Assembly: GCA_014549065.1 (NCBI GenBank)
Contig: JACDOX010000004.1
Location: 9,730,370-9,794,369, forward strand
Length of the DNA stretch: 64,000 nt
From: Cardinalis cardinalis
Taxonomy: Eukaryota; Chordata; Aves; Passeriformes; Cardinalidae
Reading direction: 5' to 3'
Part shown: piece after piece, positions 11,503 through 24,639 of the stretch
Position numbering within the stretch: the first letter of the stretch is position 1
How the letters are laid out: every line of letters starts with the position of its first letter
Made by a program: the position numbers and the translations under genes
The notes under the pieces: generated by a model
Seen by the model: the letters and a program-made list of their open reading frames with translations, nothing else
Database searches by the model: none
Told to the model about the DNA's origin: nothing

Positions 11503-13489
11503 AGGAAAACACCCAAGGAATTATCTGAAGATAATTCTTAGGTTTTTTTCAATTTATTTGCCATTACAAAATGACAGCTCAATGTTCAAAGTGCCACAGC
11601 CTTTAGTCTTTACAAAGAGAACATGGCAGTTTAAAAAAAATACTAATAAACTCACGTAAACACAAACCTCAACCGCACAACTCTATACAAGATTAACAAC
11701 ATCAGCCTCTGCTCCCATCAGTGACCTATACATGTCTCCTTAAACATCTGAGAAAATAGATAGAATTTGTACAATGCAAAATCAATACACTATTAGTTCC
11801 TTATCCTGACCCACTGTCACACCATCAGGATTGATAAACCTTGTCCATGAAGAGAAAATCCTAGCTTCTGGACTCTACTTCCACAACAAAATATTTTTTT
11901 ATTTTCAAATTTTCTGAAACCCATTAGAGTTAGATAGAACGATAATTTAAATTAACACACCTATCAGTGCAATCACATACATTAATTTCTGCCCAAACTA
12001 AAATCTTTCCACTATGACAATGTGTTACTTGCTTAAGAAAAGGGGGAAAGTGTTTTCTGCTTCTGCCTGCCTGCTGAGCTTTGGTAATGAATGACATTCA
12101 ATTTTCCTGCTTTGCAGATGACATCAAGCCTGTTTTACACAGTACAGTGAGGAAGGTTCCATTTTTGCTGGTATGTGCATATTTCAGAATAAAGTGAGTT
12201 TTTAGTCTCTGTGGAGTATATTTAGAATACTCTCTGTACAGTCCATTAACTAAAAAGTTGCATCCATACAAATATTTTAAATGTTAATGCTTCATAGACT
12301 GACATCAAATGCAATGGAAAATTCTGCTAATATACATTGAATGGTGACATGACAATGTGGAAGATGAAGCTTCTGTTAAACTAGATAACAGCATGCAGAA
12401 ATTAAGATATTGACCTCTGGGAAATTTTTAACAGAATGTTACTGTGTTTTATGCCATGTATTTTCCACTACTCAAAAGCACTGGAATAAATATATGCAAC
12501 AATAAATTTCTGCCTATGGAGACTGAATGCTTTTCCACTTTTTCCCTTTGTTTTTCTCCAAGATGGGTTTCAGTTATGTGTGGAACTAGAAAGTGTGCTA
12601 TATTTCCTCACAAAATGTAATTCTTACATAATTTAAGATTTTCAGTGAGTAAACTGGTATAATAGGTAAATGATGCTATAAACAGCCTGTAATATGCAAA
12701 TTCAGTGTATTTAATTAACCACCAAGGGTAAAATGTTTCTGTCACATAAAAGCTATTGGTATTTAAAAGAATTAGAAAGATAGATGAATTATGAAGTGTC
12801 TACAACATGATTAGCTGGTCCCAATTAAACAGAAAACTAAATCAAATAAGTATATTTCAAAACAAGAAATGAAGCTGATATTTACTAATATTGCATTCAT
12901 AAAATGTATTGACTTTGGAAGTCAAGTCAGAACACAGAAAAAACCCAGAATAATTTTATACAAAAAATATGGACAGAGAGTGAAATGATTTTCCATTTTT
13001 AAGTTTTCACTAACTCTTTTATGACTACATTTTTCATGTAAAAATATTCAGGAAAGACTGCAAATTGAAGAAAAAAAAACATTTAAAAGCAAGAAAGAAA
13101 ACATATATCACAAGACTTAAATGAATTCAACTACTCCAATAAGAAAAAAGATCCAAATTAATCATAGTTTTTCGATTAATTTCACCAGAAAAACCAAATA
13201 AAACCAAAGAAATTATAAAGGGCTTACTAGGTTTAGAGAAAGACATAAAAAGAATTAATGATTTTAACTAAATTCAGATATCTTTACTGAAGAAAACATA
13301 TCCAATGTCTAGCTCATCCTTTATTAAAGAAGAAATTATTCTATTCACTTTTCGTATAAAAATTCCCAAAGTGTGTTTGTCGCAGAAAAAAACCTGAACA
13401 TATTTAGCCCTATACAAGTGTAAAAAAAATCCATTTATTACATTAATAATTTTTCAGCAACTAGTAACTTAAACTCTCATCTTTTCAGA

Positions 13490-13550
13490 AATATATACAT
13501 ACATACATTTTAAAACTTATTTTTATACATATATATACACATACATATAC

Positions 13551-13583
<33 letters not shown>
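13490..13583. repeat. TA-rich dinucleotide/tetranucleotide microsatellite
   Basis: A mosaic of TACA, TATA and CATA units ends in a pure AT run of about 27 bases at 13557-13583. Confidence 0.9.
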
Positions 13584-14371
13584 ATGGTCAGCACTTCAAA
13601 TACTACCTGGATCATAATATCACATAGGAATATGTTGATTATGATATACTGCTATCCAACATAAAGATTAATAGGGGATGCCAGAAATACACACTTTACA
13701 CACTGGAGGCTTAAATTCAAATCCTCATCAGTTCACAAATTAAAATCTATTACTTGAGTTTGTCTTAGTCCCTGTGTGCCTACATAATTTAAAACAGTAT
13801 GTCTGCCTGAATAATTGGATTTGGAGAAAGGAATTTGAAAGTGAGAGTGTACTTGTCAAGCTACCTATTCTCTATTGAATACAGTAAAATAGAATAAACA
13901 AAAGCAAAACTGAAATGTTTCAGGTAATATTTTCCATAGAAAGAGAGATGGGAACTTTGAACTACACTGTCATGTACATCCAGACACTCTCTTGTTACAT
14001 TATTGCTTTGGCATTTCTTTTAAAAAGTTGTAATCAAAGTTTTGGTTTTTTTCATTTTATATACGTGTGGTCCTTTATAATAGTATGACATGACTAAGTT
14101 ATTTCCCATTTTTACCTAAAATGATTATGTCAATTCTTGTTGTAGCAAGCATCCAGCTGTCATGGAAAACAAAATTAAAATTAATGTGACAGACATTTAA
14201 AAAGCAGTAGTTTAGTACAGACTAGAAAACAGCAGGGATTGAGCAATATAAGTTAGAGTCCTAGAAGTAAGAATCTACTTATAACGCATAAATTAATTTA
14301 ATAGGAAAAGAGAGATTAAAATAGTGGCTAAATTGCTGATCATTTATAATATCTATTAAAAGATAGTCAGT

Positions 14372-14969
14372 GAATCAGAGAATCACTTAGTTTGGAAAAG
14401 ACCTCTGAGATTATCAAATTCAATCCATGACTGAACACCACCATGTCGATTAGACCACAGCATTAAGTGCCACATCCAGTCTTTCCATAACACCCCTAGG
14501 GAGAGTGACTCTACCACCTCCCTGGGCAGTCCATTCCAACGTCTAATTACCCCTTCTGTGAAGAAATTCTCCTAATGAATATCCAGCCTAAACCTCCCTG
14601 GTGCAGGTTAAGACTGCGTCCTCTTGTCCTGTCACTGGTTGCTGGGGAGAAGAGACCAACCCCCACCTGGCTACAACCTCCTTTCAAGGAGTTGTACAGG
14701 AATAAGGTCTCTCAAGCCTCCTTTTCTCCAGGCTAAACACCCCAGCTCCCTCAGCTGCTCCTCAGAGGACTTTTTTCTCTAAAATCTTCACCAACCTCTT
14801 TGCCCTTCTCTGGACTCATTCCAGCACCTCAATGTCCTTCTTGCAGTGAGGGGCCCAGAACTGATCATAGCACTCGAGATGTGGCCTCACTAGCGACAAA
14901 TAAAGAGAAAGAATCACTTCCCTTGTCCTCTGGCCACACTATTTCTGATAAAATCAAGGTATTTGGGAG
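14372..14969 (-). mobile_element. CR1 LINE 3' fragment
   Basis: Read on the minus strand, the end at 14372 has the CR1 3' terminus: CCTCAGAG-type sequence, GGTCTTTTCCAA, then ACTAAGTGATTCTCTGATTC, a decayed form of the ATTCTATG tail. Further inside are typical CR1 3' region strings: the complement of CTCTACCACCTCCCTGGGCA, of CCTCTTGTCCTGTCACTGGT and of TTGCCCTTCTCTGGACTC. It ends at about 14969 just past TATTTCTGATA, so it is a 5'-truncated copy of about 600 bp, as is usual for CR1. No open reading frame remains. Confidence 0.95.
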
Positions 14970-17900
14970 GGAAATCTGATAAGTCAAGAAATCTACATCA
15001 CTTACTGAAAGGTAAGTACTGTCAGAGAACTTAAACTTGATATTAAAACTGCAATAGAAACATAAATAGATTATATTCTATGAGCAAAATGTCAATGTCT
15101 AAATCTTGGAGATCCTGAAAAAGACACTGTGACTGGGAATATCAAGAATTTGAATGGAGCTTAATTTTCAAACTCTTTATAAGAGAGATGATCCTCCTAT
15201 TTGTGTTGCAAACTGCTCCTAACAGCTGCATCTTCTTTCAGTGTTCCTGAATATGGAACCACTGTGTCCCTTTCACACAGGCGAAAGCAAGAAATAAGAA
15301 GCCAAGTATCTGTGGAAATTTTAATGGGAAATACGTCTCACATACAAAACATTAACATTTTTTCTCTGAAACATGATTGAAAAAGTTTTAATTATTAGAT
15401 TACCAAGCGTTAGAATTCTCACTTATAAATTTTAGGAACACCTCGAGATATTGTCTAAGTCATAAGGATCCCAGTTGTTTGTAGATAATGTGACAATAAC
15501 CAACAAACTGCCTACCAGGCTTCAAAGAAANGCTGACGCACTAGACTTCCACTCTTCCTTTCAGCATTGAATGCCAATGAAGTTCTATCAGTAAAATTCT
15601 TGAATAGTGATATAATTTATTTTAAAATGCTTGCTAGCAATTTAGAGGAACTTATATGTAGTATATTCATATTATTCTATGGTAGCTGTATATATATTTT
15701 TATATAGTAAATTCATATTATTCTATATATTTGTGAGAATTTTATGTTCAATGCACCAATTANCTAAAGTGAAAACTAATTTTACTCATGATTTAGTGAT
15801 TTGAAGATGTCAGCTAGTTTATAAATTTTATTAGTATTCTTAAAATAAATAAATTCTTGAAAGCACAAACCTCAGGAAAATAATAATTTTTTGATGTCTC
15901 TTTCAAGATGTTCTTGCAAATAAGAAATATTGTCTATATACTTTGATATATGTATATACATACATTGAGAAACTAGACTTTTTTAATTTGGAAAATACAA
16001 ATTNCATGTCCAAAATTTTCATAATTCTAAACAGACATAATGTCTAGTTAGATATTACTGCCACTGGTCTAAAACATAGCTCTGTCTGAAACATAGAAGT
16101 AACTAATTTTAAAATTATCTATTATGTAAATGTTTACATTTCGGAAAATGCAAGATCAAGCTTTCTAACTGCATTTCACTTAAGTTATTTAAAATTAGCT
16201 TCCCAGATAAAACTAGTCCTGCTGGATATCCACCATTATTGTAAATATATAAATGAATATCCACTTCAAGAAGGTGATAACTTTTATTTTGGATATTTAT
16301 ATCAGAATAAACTGCTCACTAGAGGTGTCTCCTAGCTATACAACTTTTCCACAAGCTTACTTACTATGATCAGCTGAGGACAAAAGTCTGTGTATACAAA
16401 CTGAACATGGAATTATAATGAGTTATCAGTGTGGATCAGTGGATGCAAAACAAATTCCAAGGTACTTCAGCTAAACCTTTCTCCATAAAATACCCCAGTG
16501 ATTCAGCTTCCATTATATTTCAAAATGCTGAATATGATTCTCTTTCCTCGTGCTCAAGACTGATAGCATCTAACTACAAAAGCTGCTGACAAAAGCAATG
16601 ACAATGATAAAGTGAGTACAGAGCTAATCTTAGAAGAGGAAATGGAAAAACATGGCTTGCTCAGTCTAGCATAGTATTTCTAATATACTACCAGGACTCA
16701 GAATTCTAGAGTTAGAAGCAGCTTGCTGTAGATATGAAATGCATGGACTTCCCATAAATATTTACATTAGCCAAGGAACTACTATTTTGCTAGAAGCTAG
16801 GCAATGAAGTTCTTTGTATCAGAAGCAATCTAGCAAAAAAGACAGAGAAGGAGTATGATACCTCTCTAAAAACAGATCAAGGTTAGAAACATCAGCAAAT
16901 AAAAAATACTGTTTAAGCCAGAAATCAATACTGACACAGTAGTAGAGATTACATGTTGGCTGTGGAAACATTTGAATCACAAATTAGAAAAATGTCTACT
17001 AGTTATTAAATATGTCTAAGCAGTGCTCTAATACAAATAGAGTTGGCAACAAGAAGAAAGAAGGGGAAAATCAATATAAAGGAAAACCCAACAATTTTAA
17101 ACCTGGGAGGTGTGAACACTGTAATCACACAGGCTTTAGTTCTGAAGCCCAGAAGATCCTTTAGAGAATTGTTTCTAAATGTATGCTGGAAAAGCTGCCT
17201 TGCTGTCTCAGGGCTTCTCTTTTCTTGAAGAAAAACCCTAAACTAAATCATTTTTTAATTATGCTGTGTTATTCTTGTTCTTTGAATGTGTGTTGCAAAT
17301 GAATTCTCAATCTTTTTAGCAGCAATCTTCTACAGTGCAACTACTTATGAAGACAAAATAATGAGAACAATTGTAGACAAGAAAAGAAAGAAAGAGTCTT
17401 ATTAATGAAAGCTATGAAACACATATCCAGAAGCTTTAAGGGACATTCTCAGTTCACAAACTCTTTGCTAAGACAGTGCAGCAAACACCTGGAATTATTA
17501 ATTAAAAAGTGTAATATATTATCATTTCTTAATTATCAATTGTTGTAATTCATGTCAAGTAACTGTTAAGAACTCATCTTTTACTCGTAGATTAGCTTTT
17601 TAGTCATAGGTAAGAAAGTGATCATTGTGTAAAGGCATTGTAAAGAAGAAAGAGAGGTGAGATAGCTGCAAAATAAGGAATAAAACTATTGAATATCATC
17701 TGCTGTTCATGGATCAGTCACTTTTTACAGTATTTGAATTTCTCCAAATTCAAAGATTTACAAAAATACAACACTGCTCATTAGAACCGTCTCTAATACT
17801 GTCTCCATATTACAACTTGTAATTGGTTAATCTTATTTGATTAATTTCTGATTCAGATGTTAAGAAAAAGTCTGATGTTTGCAAGGTTTCTGTTTCAATT

Positions 17901-20723
17901 TGCTATATATATTACAAAACTCTCACCAAACTCCAACCCAAGCCCCAAATCCAGCTACATTAGAAACTGACCATGCTCTAATACCAGTCACTAGAAAGCT
18001 AAGCCCTAATAGTTCCTCATGCAACCTTAGCCCATCATATCCGCCAGAATACAAAATAAGAGAATAATTGTTTTCCTAATCAGCCTTATTTTGTATAGCT
18101 GCTATAGATGTCTGTGAGCAAAACCACCTAGCATTACTAAAAATGGCTAAGCTTTGTGGAAATATATACCCTTTAGCAGATGGGACTTTAGGTTCATGTT
18201 ACTTTCCCATTAAAATACTTTTACCTGAATAATTAAATATTGCTAAAATGTAACCTCAAAAACCTACTCAAAGCAAAAATGTGTGTAAAAGTATTACCGT
18301 AAACCATTTACATTCTGTAATTTTTGATTTGAACAAATCTGCAAGCTTTCTGAAAAGTTGCTTACTATAAGAGTCAGTAAAGATATAAAATTGTTAATTT
18401 AAGTGAAGGCAAAATAGGAACTCTGTTATTTACATGCGAGTGAACGAGAAGAGTTTAGAATTATATTATTCTCAGTACACATAACCAATTTGATTATATA
18501 ATATAAGAAAAAACATAAAGGATACAAATGGGCCTAAAGTATATGTGAAATGAAAAGATGTATTATGCTCCTATCTAAAGAAATAGCTGAATTATTAATT
18601 TAAATGAAGAATGAAATATAAGCTATTTCATCATTCATTTCAAATGAATTCTGCACAACTGATATTTAATGTATTCTATACATAACCTGAATCACAAGTA
18701 CTTAACAGGCCTCGTTGTCTTGTGTTTTAAGCTCTATCATAACTATAGTTACCAGTCACACATGTTATAAAAGTAAAATGTGTATTTGAACACAGCTCCA
18801 CTTATGCATAGTATTAATCAGAAATTTTCTGAAAATGAATTGCTGTTAAAAAATTCTAATTGCCTTATTCTGAAAAAATAAGTTTGAAATATGTTATATC
18901 CAATCACATTTGGTCACTTGAAAACAGAACTTCAAGGAGCAGAACAGAATGTAGCCCAGACAGATCAAATGTTCTGCTTCCTGAAGTGCTTTTGAGAGCT
19001 GTAGCCAAGAACATCCAATCCTGTTAGGATTTCAATTTGTCAGTTACCAGCTTCGATGATATCTCCTTTGGGGGAAAAGAGTGAGATAACATTTCTGAAA
19101 TAATCTTTGCCACAATTTCCGGGGTTTCAAAGTGGGGCTTTTGATTTTGGGTGATTTTTTTTTGTACTGTAATTTAAATTCAAAATTCTTGACATTGATA
19201 TTTCAAAATAATCAAAGTCCATTAAAATCCATTAATTTTTTTTTTTTCAGATCAACACTTTCCAGGTTTTCTTGTTATTAAATTTCTTGATATTATATTT
19301 CACAGAACAAAATTATTGATTAACATTTTATGTGCATGCTATAAAACACAGGTTTTTAAAAACAAAAATAATTATGACCCTAAAGTTTTAGTCTGTGCCA
19401 GCAGAACAGTTACTACCACTTATATACGGATAGTTAGGGATACATTTGAGGAAGTGAAATTCAAAGTTTTCTGATGATATACAAGAATTACTTAGGAGAT
19501 AACACTTTTTTGGAAAAGAAGACAATAACTAATAGATTTTGAAAAAGCAAAGGAACATAATTTACTAAGCCTGTAAGAAAATGACAGAATAATGGCAAAG
19601 AGTCAGATCTCAATCTATATGTTCTAGGTAGCACAAATTATTTGGTCTTGATAATCTTTCCTCCTCTCTGAATTCTACAAAACAATTTTTTACAACTAAA
19701 TTCTGCACAGGCATAGGTGAAAAGGCAACAAAGCAGGCCTAAAGCCATTATATAGTTTCTTTTTTTACATTAAAAAAAAAAGGCTGAGATTCTTTATTGT
19801 TTTTCACTATGTTGCAGGTGCATTTTACTGCTAGAGAGAAACAACTTAGTTCAAAGCTGAATTCAGAGGGGCTTACATTTCTGTTTGGTAACATCTGACA
19901 TGTGGTCAATGACATAGAAATACTAAAAGCTGCCTAAGAGTTTGCTATGTGCCTGCTATATCTAAGTCAGTCTGAATTAGCAGACTAGAGCTGGCCCCAA
20001 AATTTCTGAAGGAAAAATATATTTTCCTGCTGCCAGCATGAAATATTGAAAGAAAAAAGAGTGAATGATCTTTTAGTATGTTAAAGAATTTGCTTCGTAG
20101 TAATCTCAGTAGCCTGCTGATGAATGAAGAGTGGGGCCTATGCTGGCTTTTTAAGGCTCACCTATGGATTCCTGGAGAACAGATGCACCTAGATGGGTCC
20201 TGTTGCTATTCATGAGTTCTGATCTCTGCTTGAATCTGAGAGTCCAGGGGCTGGAGGAAATCCTCCTGGGGAGGATCACTGCTGCCAATGTGGTACAGGA
20301 TAGGATTTCTCGTACACAGATCTTCAGATTCAGTGCATCAGCTCAACTTCTCCTCTTTGCTCTACAACTTATATAGGGCTGGAATATCTGTTGATCAGTA
20401 AACATTCTGCACCAAAGTCTTACATTACTACAGGCAATTGTAAAGGCACATTGATCTAACTAGTTGCTAGATGTTGGGGCTGTTTTGGGGNTTTTTTTTA
20501 GGTTGGTTTACTCGTTGGTTCTTTGTTTGTAGGGTTTTCTTTTTCTTTTTTCTAATAATTTTTCATTTCTGTAAGGCTTTAATATGCTATTTTCCTTGGT
20601 CTTTGTCTAGCCAAGACTTTAATGTTCTATTTCTTAGTAAGTACAATTTGCACATTAGGTCAAATATTCAGTAATTTGCAGAGATCTTCTTCTTCCTTCT
20701 TAATTAACTGTTTGACAACTCCA
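14970..20723. other. AT-rich non-coding DNA, no gene seen
   Basis: Frames at 17043-17228, 17879-18067 and 20164-20376 are short and unrecognised. A 16-bp unit, ATTCATATTATTCTAT, repeats at 15665-15680 and 15711-15726. A hairpin lies at 18602-18640. Positions 17900-18050 are C-rich on the plus strand without a match I can name. A T/G-rich tract lies at 20470-20560. The stretch 16006-20490 contains no N at all. Confidence 0.65.
18602..18640. repeat. Inverted repeat, 17-bp arms
   Basis: Arms 18602-18618 and 18624-18640 pair at 15 of 17 positions around the 5-base loop TAAGC. AT-rich hairpin of unknown significance. Confidence 0.75.
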
Positions 20724-20808
20724 TGGAATCATAGAATAATTTAGGTTGAAGGACAATCTCAAGAAGTCATTTAGTACAACAACCACTGGCCAGGGCAAGG
20801 CCATCATT
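20724..20808 (-). mobile_element. CR1 LINE 3'-terminal fragment
   Basis: TGGAATCATAGAATAATTTA followed by GGTTGAAGGACAATCTCAAG is the complement of a CR1 3' end with its ATTCTATG-type tail. The match extends through a decayed GCCAGGGCAAGG stretch and fades by about 20808, making this a very short 5'-truncated copy. Confidence 0.8.
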
Positions 20809-22707
20809 ATAAAGCAGAAGTTTATGACTGAATTTCAGAAAAAACCTTTTGTAAAAAGGTAATGGGTAGGAACAGTATCAGGAAAAGGTGCAAGATCACC
20901 TTTCAAGTATCTGGGAAGGAGGATGCTGTGAAATAGACAAGCTTAAGTTTAAAATGTACATATGGGTGTCAATCTAGCTGTTTAAAGACTAGACTAAAAA
21001 GATCTCTGTGTCATAAAGTCAATAAGGGTTTCATAATACAAGTAAAGATACTGATACAAAACCTGCTTTAAGACCTCAAGATAATGTAAATGGAAAGTGA
21101 TATACTGGTAAAGTGATGCAAAAAGCACGTGGCAGATTCATAATGAAAATTACCTGGAATTCTTACAATCTATGTATAGCTGGAAAAATTTGCTAATATT
21201 ACTAATAGAAATAATAATATTGCTAAAAGCAATAAATACATGAATAACAATATAATGATATGCAGATTGTTCCAGATATAGCCACATTGAAATAAATAAG
21301 TTTTTGATGACAGAAGAGTTGTGGTCCATCTGAAACACAGATGCCCTTTTTTGTTTTTCATATCCATAATCTTATATTCTATTTCACCTTGAAAAAAACC
21401 AAAGAAAATAGAATTTGACAAAAAAAATACAGATAATTTTAATATTATCCTTTTATAATTTTCAATTAACTCCTAACAGCTACATAAGTGAGTAACAACC
21501 TTGAAATATACTGTAAAGGCAGAAAATGCAAAGACTTCCTTGTCCAAGATACTTGTGGTGTAAAAATAAAGCTGTTAATATTTCTTCAGTTATGCATAGC
21601 AAGATATTCTGCAAATAACCAGAGAAAATGAAAGTACTGAAGAAAGTCTAAAATGCATGGTAATTCTTGTGGGGTTTAAGTTGTTTGTTTTTCTCATTAT
21701 TAATTATTTCACAGAATAAATAAAAAAACTCCAGGAAAAAATAACATTGAGTTTACCAGAAAATCTGAAATATTTGAAGATACTGAACAAATTACAGATG
21801 CTGAATTAACAAAGGATGCCTAATACTTTACTCTTTTGAAAATCTAAGCAAAAGTTTCCTCAGAATATCTTATTTAATACACTGCAATTTATGAGTAAAA
21901 GAGTAAAAAAAATTTTTTATGGATGTATACTTTGTTGTAAACTGAATTTGAAGATCACTCTGCTTCATTCCCCCTCAAGTATAAAGAAAATTTTTAAATG
22001 CATAATTTTTTTTTGTCTGACTGAAATACTTTAAGCCACCATTTTTTGGATGATAGCAACATTTATAAACATCATTAGAAATCGTGTTTATTTTAGCTTT
22101 AAAATCAAAAGAGTAAACTATAAGGCAGTTTATCTTTGGAAGCAACACCAATAAGGCTTGGATATTACAGTAATTCCAAAATAATCTATTTTGCAAAAGA
22201 AACCATCAGTATTTTTAATGTTTTGATAATAAATTATTGTGTCATTGTATGGGTTTGTAATTCAGGCATAATAAATTCCTNACTAGAAAAAAATCTCTTG
22301 GGAAAAATGTCTACATAATTAAGTAGTGTTATCTCTTGACAAGGAATTAAGGAAGATGTTTCTAGTTCCTGTCATAGCTTTGGTAGATCTTATATTCATA
22401 TATCCTTAATTTGGTGGTTTTATTCTTTTTACAGGTTACATATCCAGGTATGCAGTATAATCCACAACATTACATCTGTTGATTAACAAATGGAAGTTTC
22501 TGACGAAAAACATCCTGATTTTTTCCTCAGAAAAGGAAACAAAATTATAAGATATGTTATATTCAACATTGTTATCTTTCTTATTCTGAAGGAGAAATTT
22601 TTCTGGGACATCTAAAAATACTTGACAAGCTACTCTGTTACAAGCACTGCAAGCTACTCTAATTAAAACTGTCTCATTTTTTGTGTCTTTTTGTGGATGG
22701 CAGTGGT
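20809..22707. other. AT-rich non-coding DNA, no gene seen
   Basis: Only small chance frames occur (for example 21170-21421 and 22436-22726 on the minus strand). None shows a domain, a signal peptide with downstream content, or codon use that stands out. Confidence 0.65.
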
Positions 22708-23078
22708 TGTCGCAGACATCTTTCATGAGAAATCCTTTCTTAGGATTTCTGAGAGCTGCAGTTCAGCGACAAATGTAAACAATGGTTATCTGCTGCTGTG
22801 GAATGTAACAGGTGCATCTGTGATTGGTCCATCCTGGGTGTTTATGGTTGATGGCCAATGAAGGACAGTTCTCTGAGGCAGAGTTCTGTTGTTGTGCATT
22901 CTATTCTATTCTATTCTTAGCATAGCAGCCTCTGGGAGAAACCTTCTCCCCTTTCCCTTCTCTTTTTAATATAATGTAGTATATATATATATATAAGATA
23001 ATAAATCAAGCCTTCTGATGGAGTCAAGGCTCTCGTCTCTCTCTCATCCTCGAAACCCTCCTGAACACTACCACAGCA
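22708..23078 (+). mobile_element. Solo LTR, avian ERVL-like, with 5-bp target duplication
   Basis: It starts TGTCGCAGACATC and ends CTACCACAGCA (TG...CA), 371 bp. The same 5 bases, GTGGT, flank it at 22703-22707 and 23079-23083. Internal landmarks are AAATGTAAACAATGG, CAGGTGCATCTGTGATTGG, an (ATTCT)n run at 22898-22918, a TATATATA promoter-like run at 22980-22995 and the polyadenylation signal AATAAA at 23000-23005, followed by TCAAGCCTTCTGATGGAGTC. It is the same family as the minus-strand LTR at 7722-8126. A 5-bp duplication is typical of ERVL-type insertions. It is a solo LTR, with no internal region nearby. Confidence 0.88.
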
Positions 23079-23083
23079 GTGGT

Positions 23084-23949
23084 CTCTTCCTACATCCTTG
23101 GAATTTGGGGCAACCAGAGTTCTGTTGTTTATGAAAGACAGATGTACTGAACCACCTAACATGAACTCTGCAAAGACACTTGAAGTCTTTTATACTCCAG
23201 AATGTGGCTTCTTGACATGCTGTAAACTACATAAATTGCTCAAAATATTTTGTTTTAATAATTGTATTTAAAAGATTCAGTTTAGTTCTTTTTTTGCCTG
23301 TTAACAGTATCAAATAGTAATAATGTATGACAGTGACTGCTCACCTACTCATTTTCAATCAAAATGAAACCATGATTTGGAATATTTTAAAACACTATGG
23401 AAATAACAATTTTCCAATTTACATATTTTACATGTAGTCATTTATTAATGGACATTTTCATTTTGAATAAATGACAAATGTGGAGGTAATCTTCCTATTG
23501 CTTAGTAAACTGCTTTAAATTTAAGGTACATTTCTCAGATAAGAATATAAGATGAGTGAAATCACCTCATTTTGTTTACATATCATATAGAATATCAAGG
23601 TGTTTATCTTTTGTTTGAAAATGGCACTGATATTGAACAATTGAATCTCCTGAAATGTGATCTGTGCCCTTAATNTTATCAAATTTTACTTTTGCTCCTA
23701 TATAATTTTGCTCCTGAGAACAGTGCTGAGTAGCATGAACTAGTAGATAAAACCGTAACACTTGACATTATAGCTATAAAAAGATAATATTAATTCATGC
23801 TGGCATGCAAAACAGCTTTCAAAAGAAAAGAAGAACAAACACCTCAGTTGTTACCCTTTCTTAATCAAAAAAAAGGTGTTTCCTGAAAATTATTTTTCCA
23901 CGGGCAGAGCTCAGAAGAGGATAATACATGTAAAACAGCTGTTCCTCAA
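23084..23949. other. AT-rich non-coding DNA, no gene seen
   Basis: Nothing recognisable between the LTR and the more GC-rich block that starts near 23950. Confidence 0.6.
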
Positions 23950-24430
23950 GAAGCATGGTGTGAGAGATTGGAAGAGATTGCTGGCATTTCAGCTGCGTGT
24001 GTGTGGAAAATGGGCAAGCTGGGCCTTGCCCTGGTGAGGAAATGCCCTTCTCTACACAGCCCAGCCCCTGTAAAGCCTGTATCTATCCCCCAGGGGCCAC
24101 CAGTGACTGGGAGGCAATGCTCCACACCCTCACCCTAAAGCACTTAACCCAGATCTTGAGTGGCCAACTGAATGGAAGTCCCATCTGGGGGCAGGGCCCA
24201 GGAAAACCAAAGGGTACTTAAGCCAGAGCACAAAGCACACACAGGTTTTGATCCTACCTCTTCTTGCATTTTAGGTCAGCTGAACACCACTGGAATCAGG
24301 ATGGTAGCTGTTGTTCTTTTTGGTTGTTCTATAGTTGTTATTTTTTAAATCTTTTCTCTCTTTCTCTCTATTCTTCTTCTAAATCCCTCTTCTCAGAGTT
24401 TCGAGTAACTTAAAATCAGATGAGTCTGGG
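23950..24430 (+). mobile_element. Possible old LTR or other unclassified repeat
   Basis: This block is clearly richer in GC than its flanks. It ends with a promoter-like GGGTACTTAAGCC, a stretch CACAAAGCACACACAGG, then pyrimidine-rich sequence (TCTTTTCTCTCTTTCTCTC), an order seen in retroviral LTR promoters and U5 regions. I find no clean TG...CA ends or target duplication. It may instead be an unrelated old repeat or a conserved element. No protein-coding content is seen; the frame 23997-24221 is unrecognised. Confidence 0.3.
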
Positions 24431-24639
24431 GTATGTTAAGTTGAATGGATAAAGTTAATAATTCCTGAAAAGCTTTATGTTGATTGAATGTTGTTCTAAA
24501 CTTTTGTCAAAGCTCTCTGATTTTCTGAAGTTTNCCAGCAAAGCTTTTGTTGTTTTGACATTATGTATTTAATAATATCTTGTCAGTATTTCTCCCTTGC
24601 ATCTAACTCAGGGTACATTAAAAGAAGAACACAAGACCT

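Larger units (their letters stand above)
11009..14371. other. AT-rich non-coding DNA, nearly free of N
   Basis: No gene is confirmed. It contains two adjacent AT-rich inverted repeats (11462-11502 and 11518-11537), an exon-like 53-bp segment at 12118-12170 (see findings) and the TA/TACA microsatellite at 13490-13583. Only one single-base N occurs here (11214), unlike the preceding 11 kb. Confidence 0.65.

Noticed and set aside
17879..18067. C-rich plus-strand stretch considered as a mitochondrial insert
   Set aside because: No string matches avian mitochondrial genes that I can recognise; base skew alone is not evidence.
22700..23083. 8-bp target duplication GCAGTGGT around an LTR
   Set aside because: Retroviral duplications are 4-6 bp; comparison of LTR ends shows GCA belongs to the LTR, leaving a 5-bp duplication.
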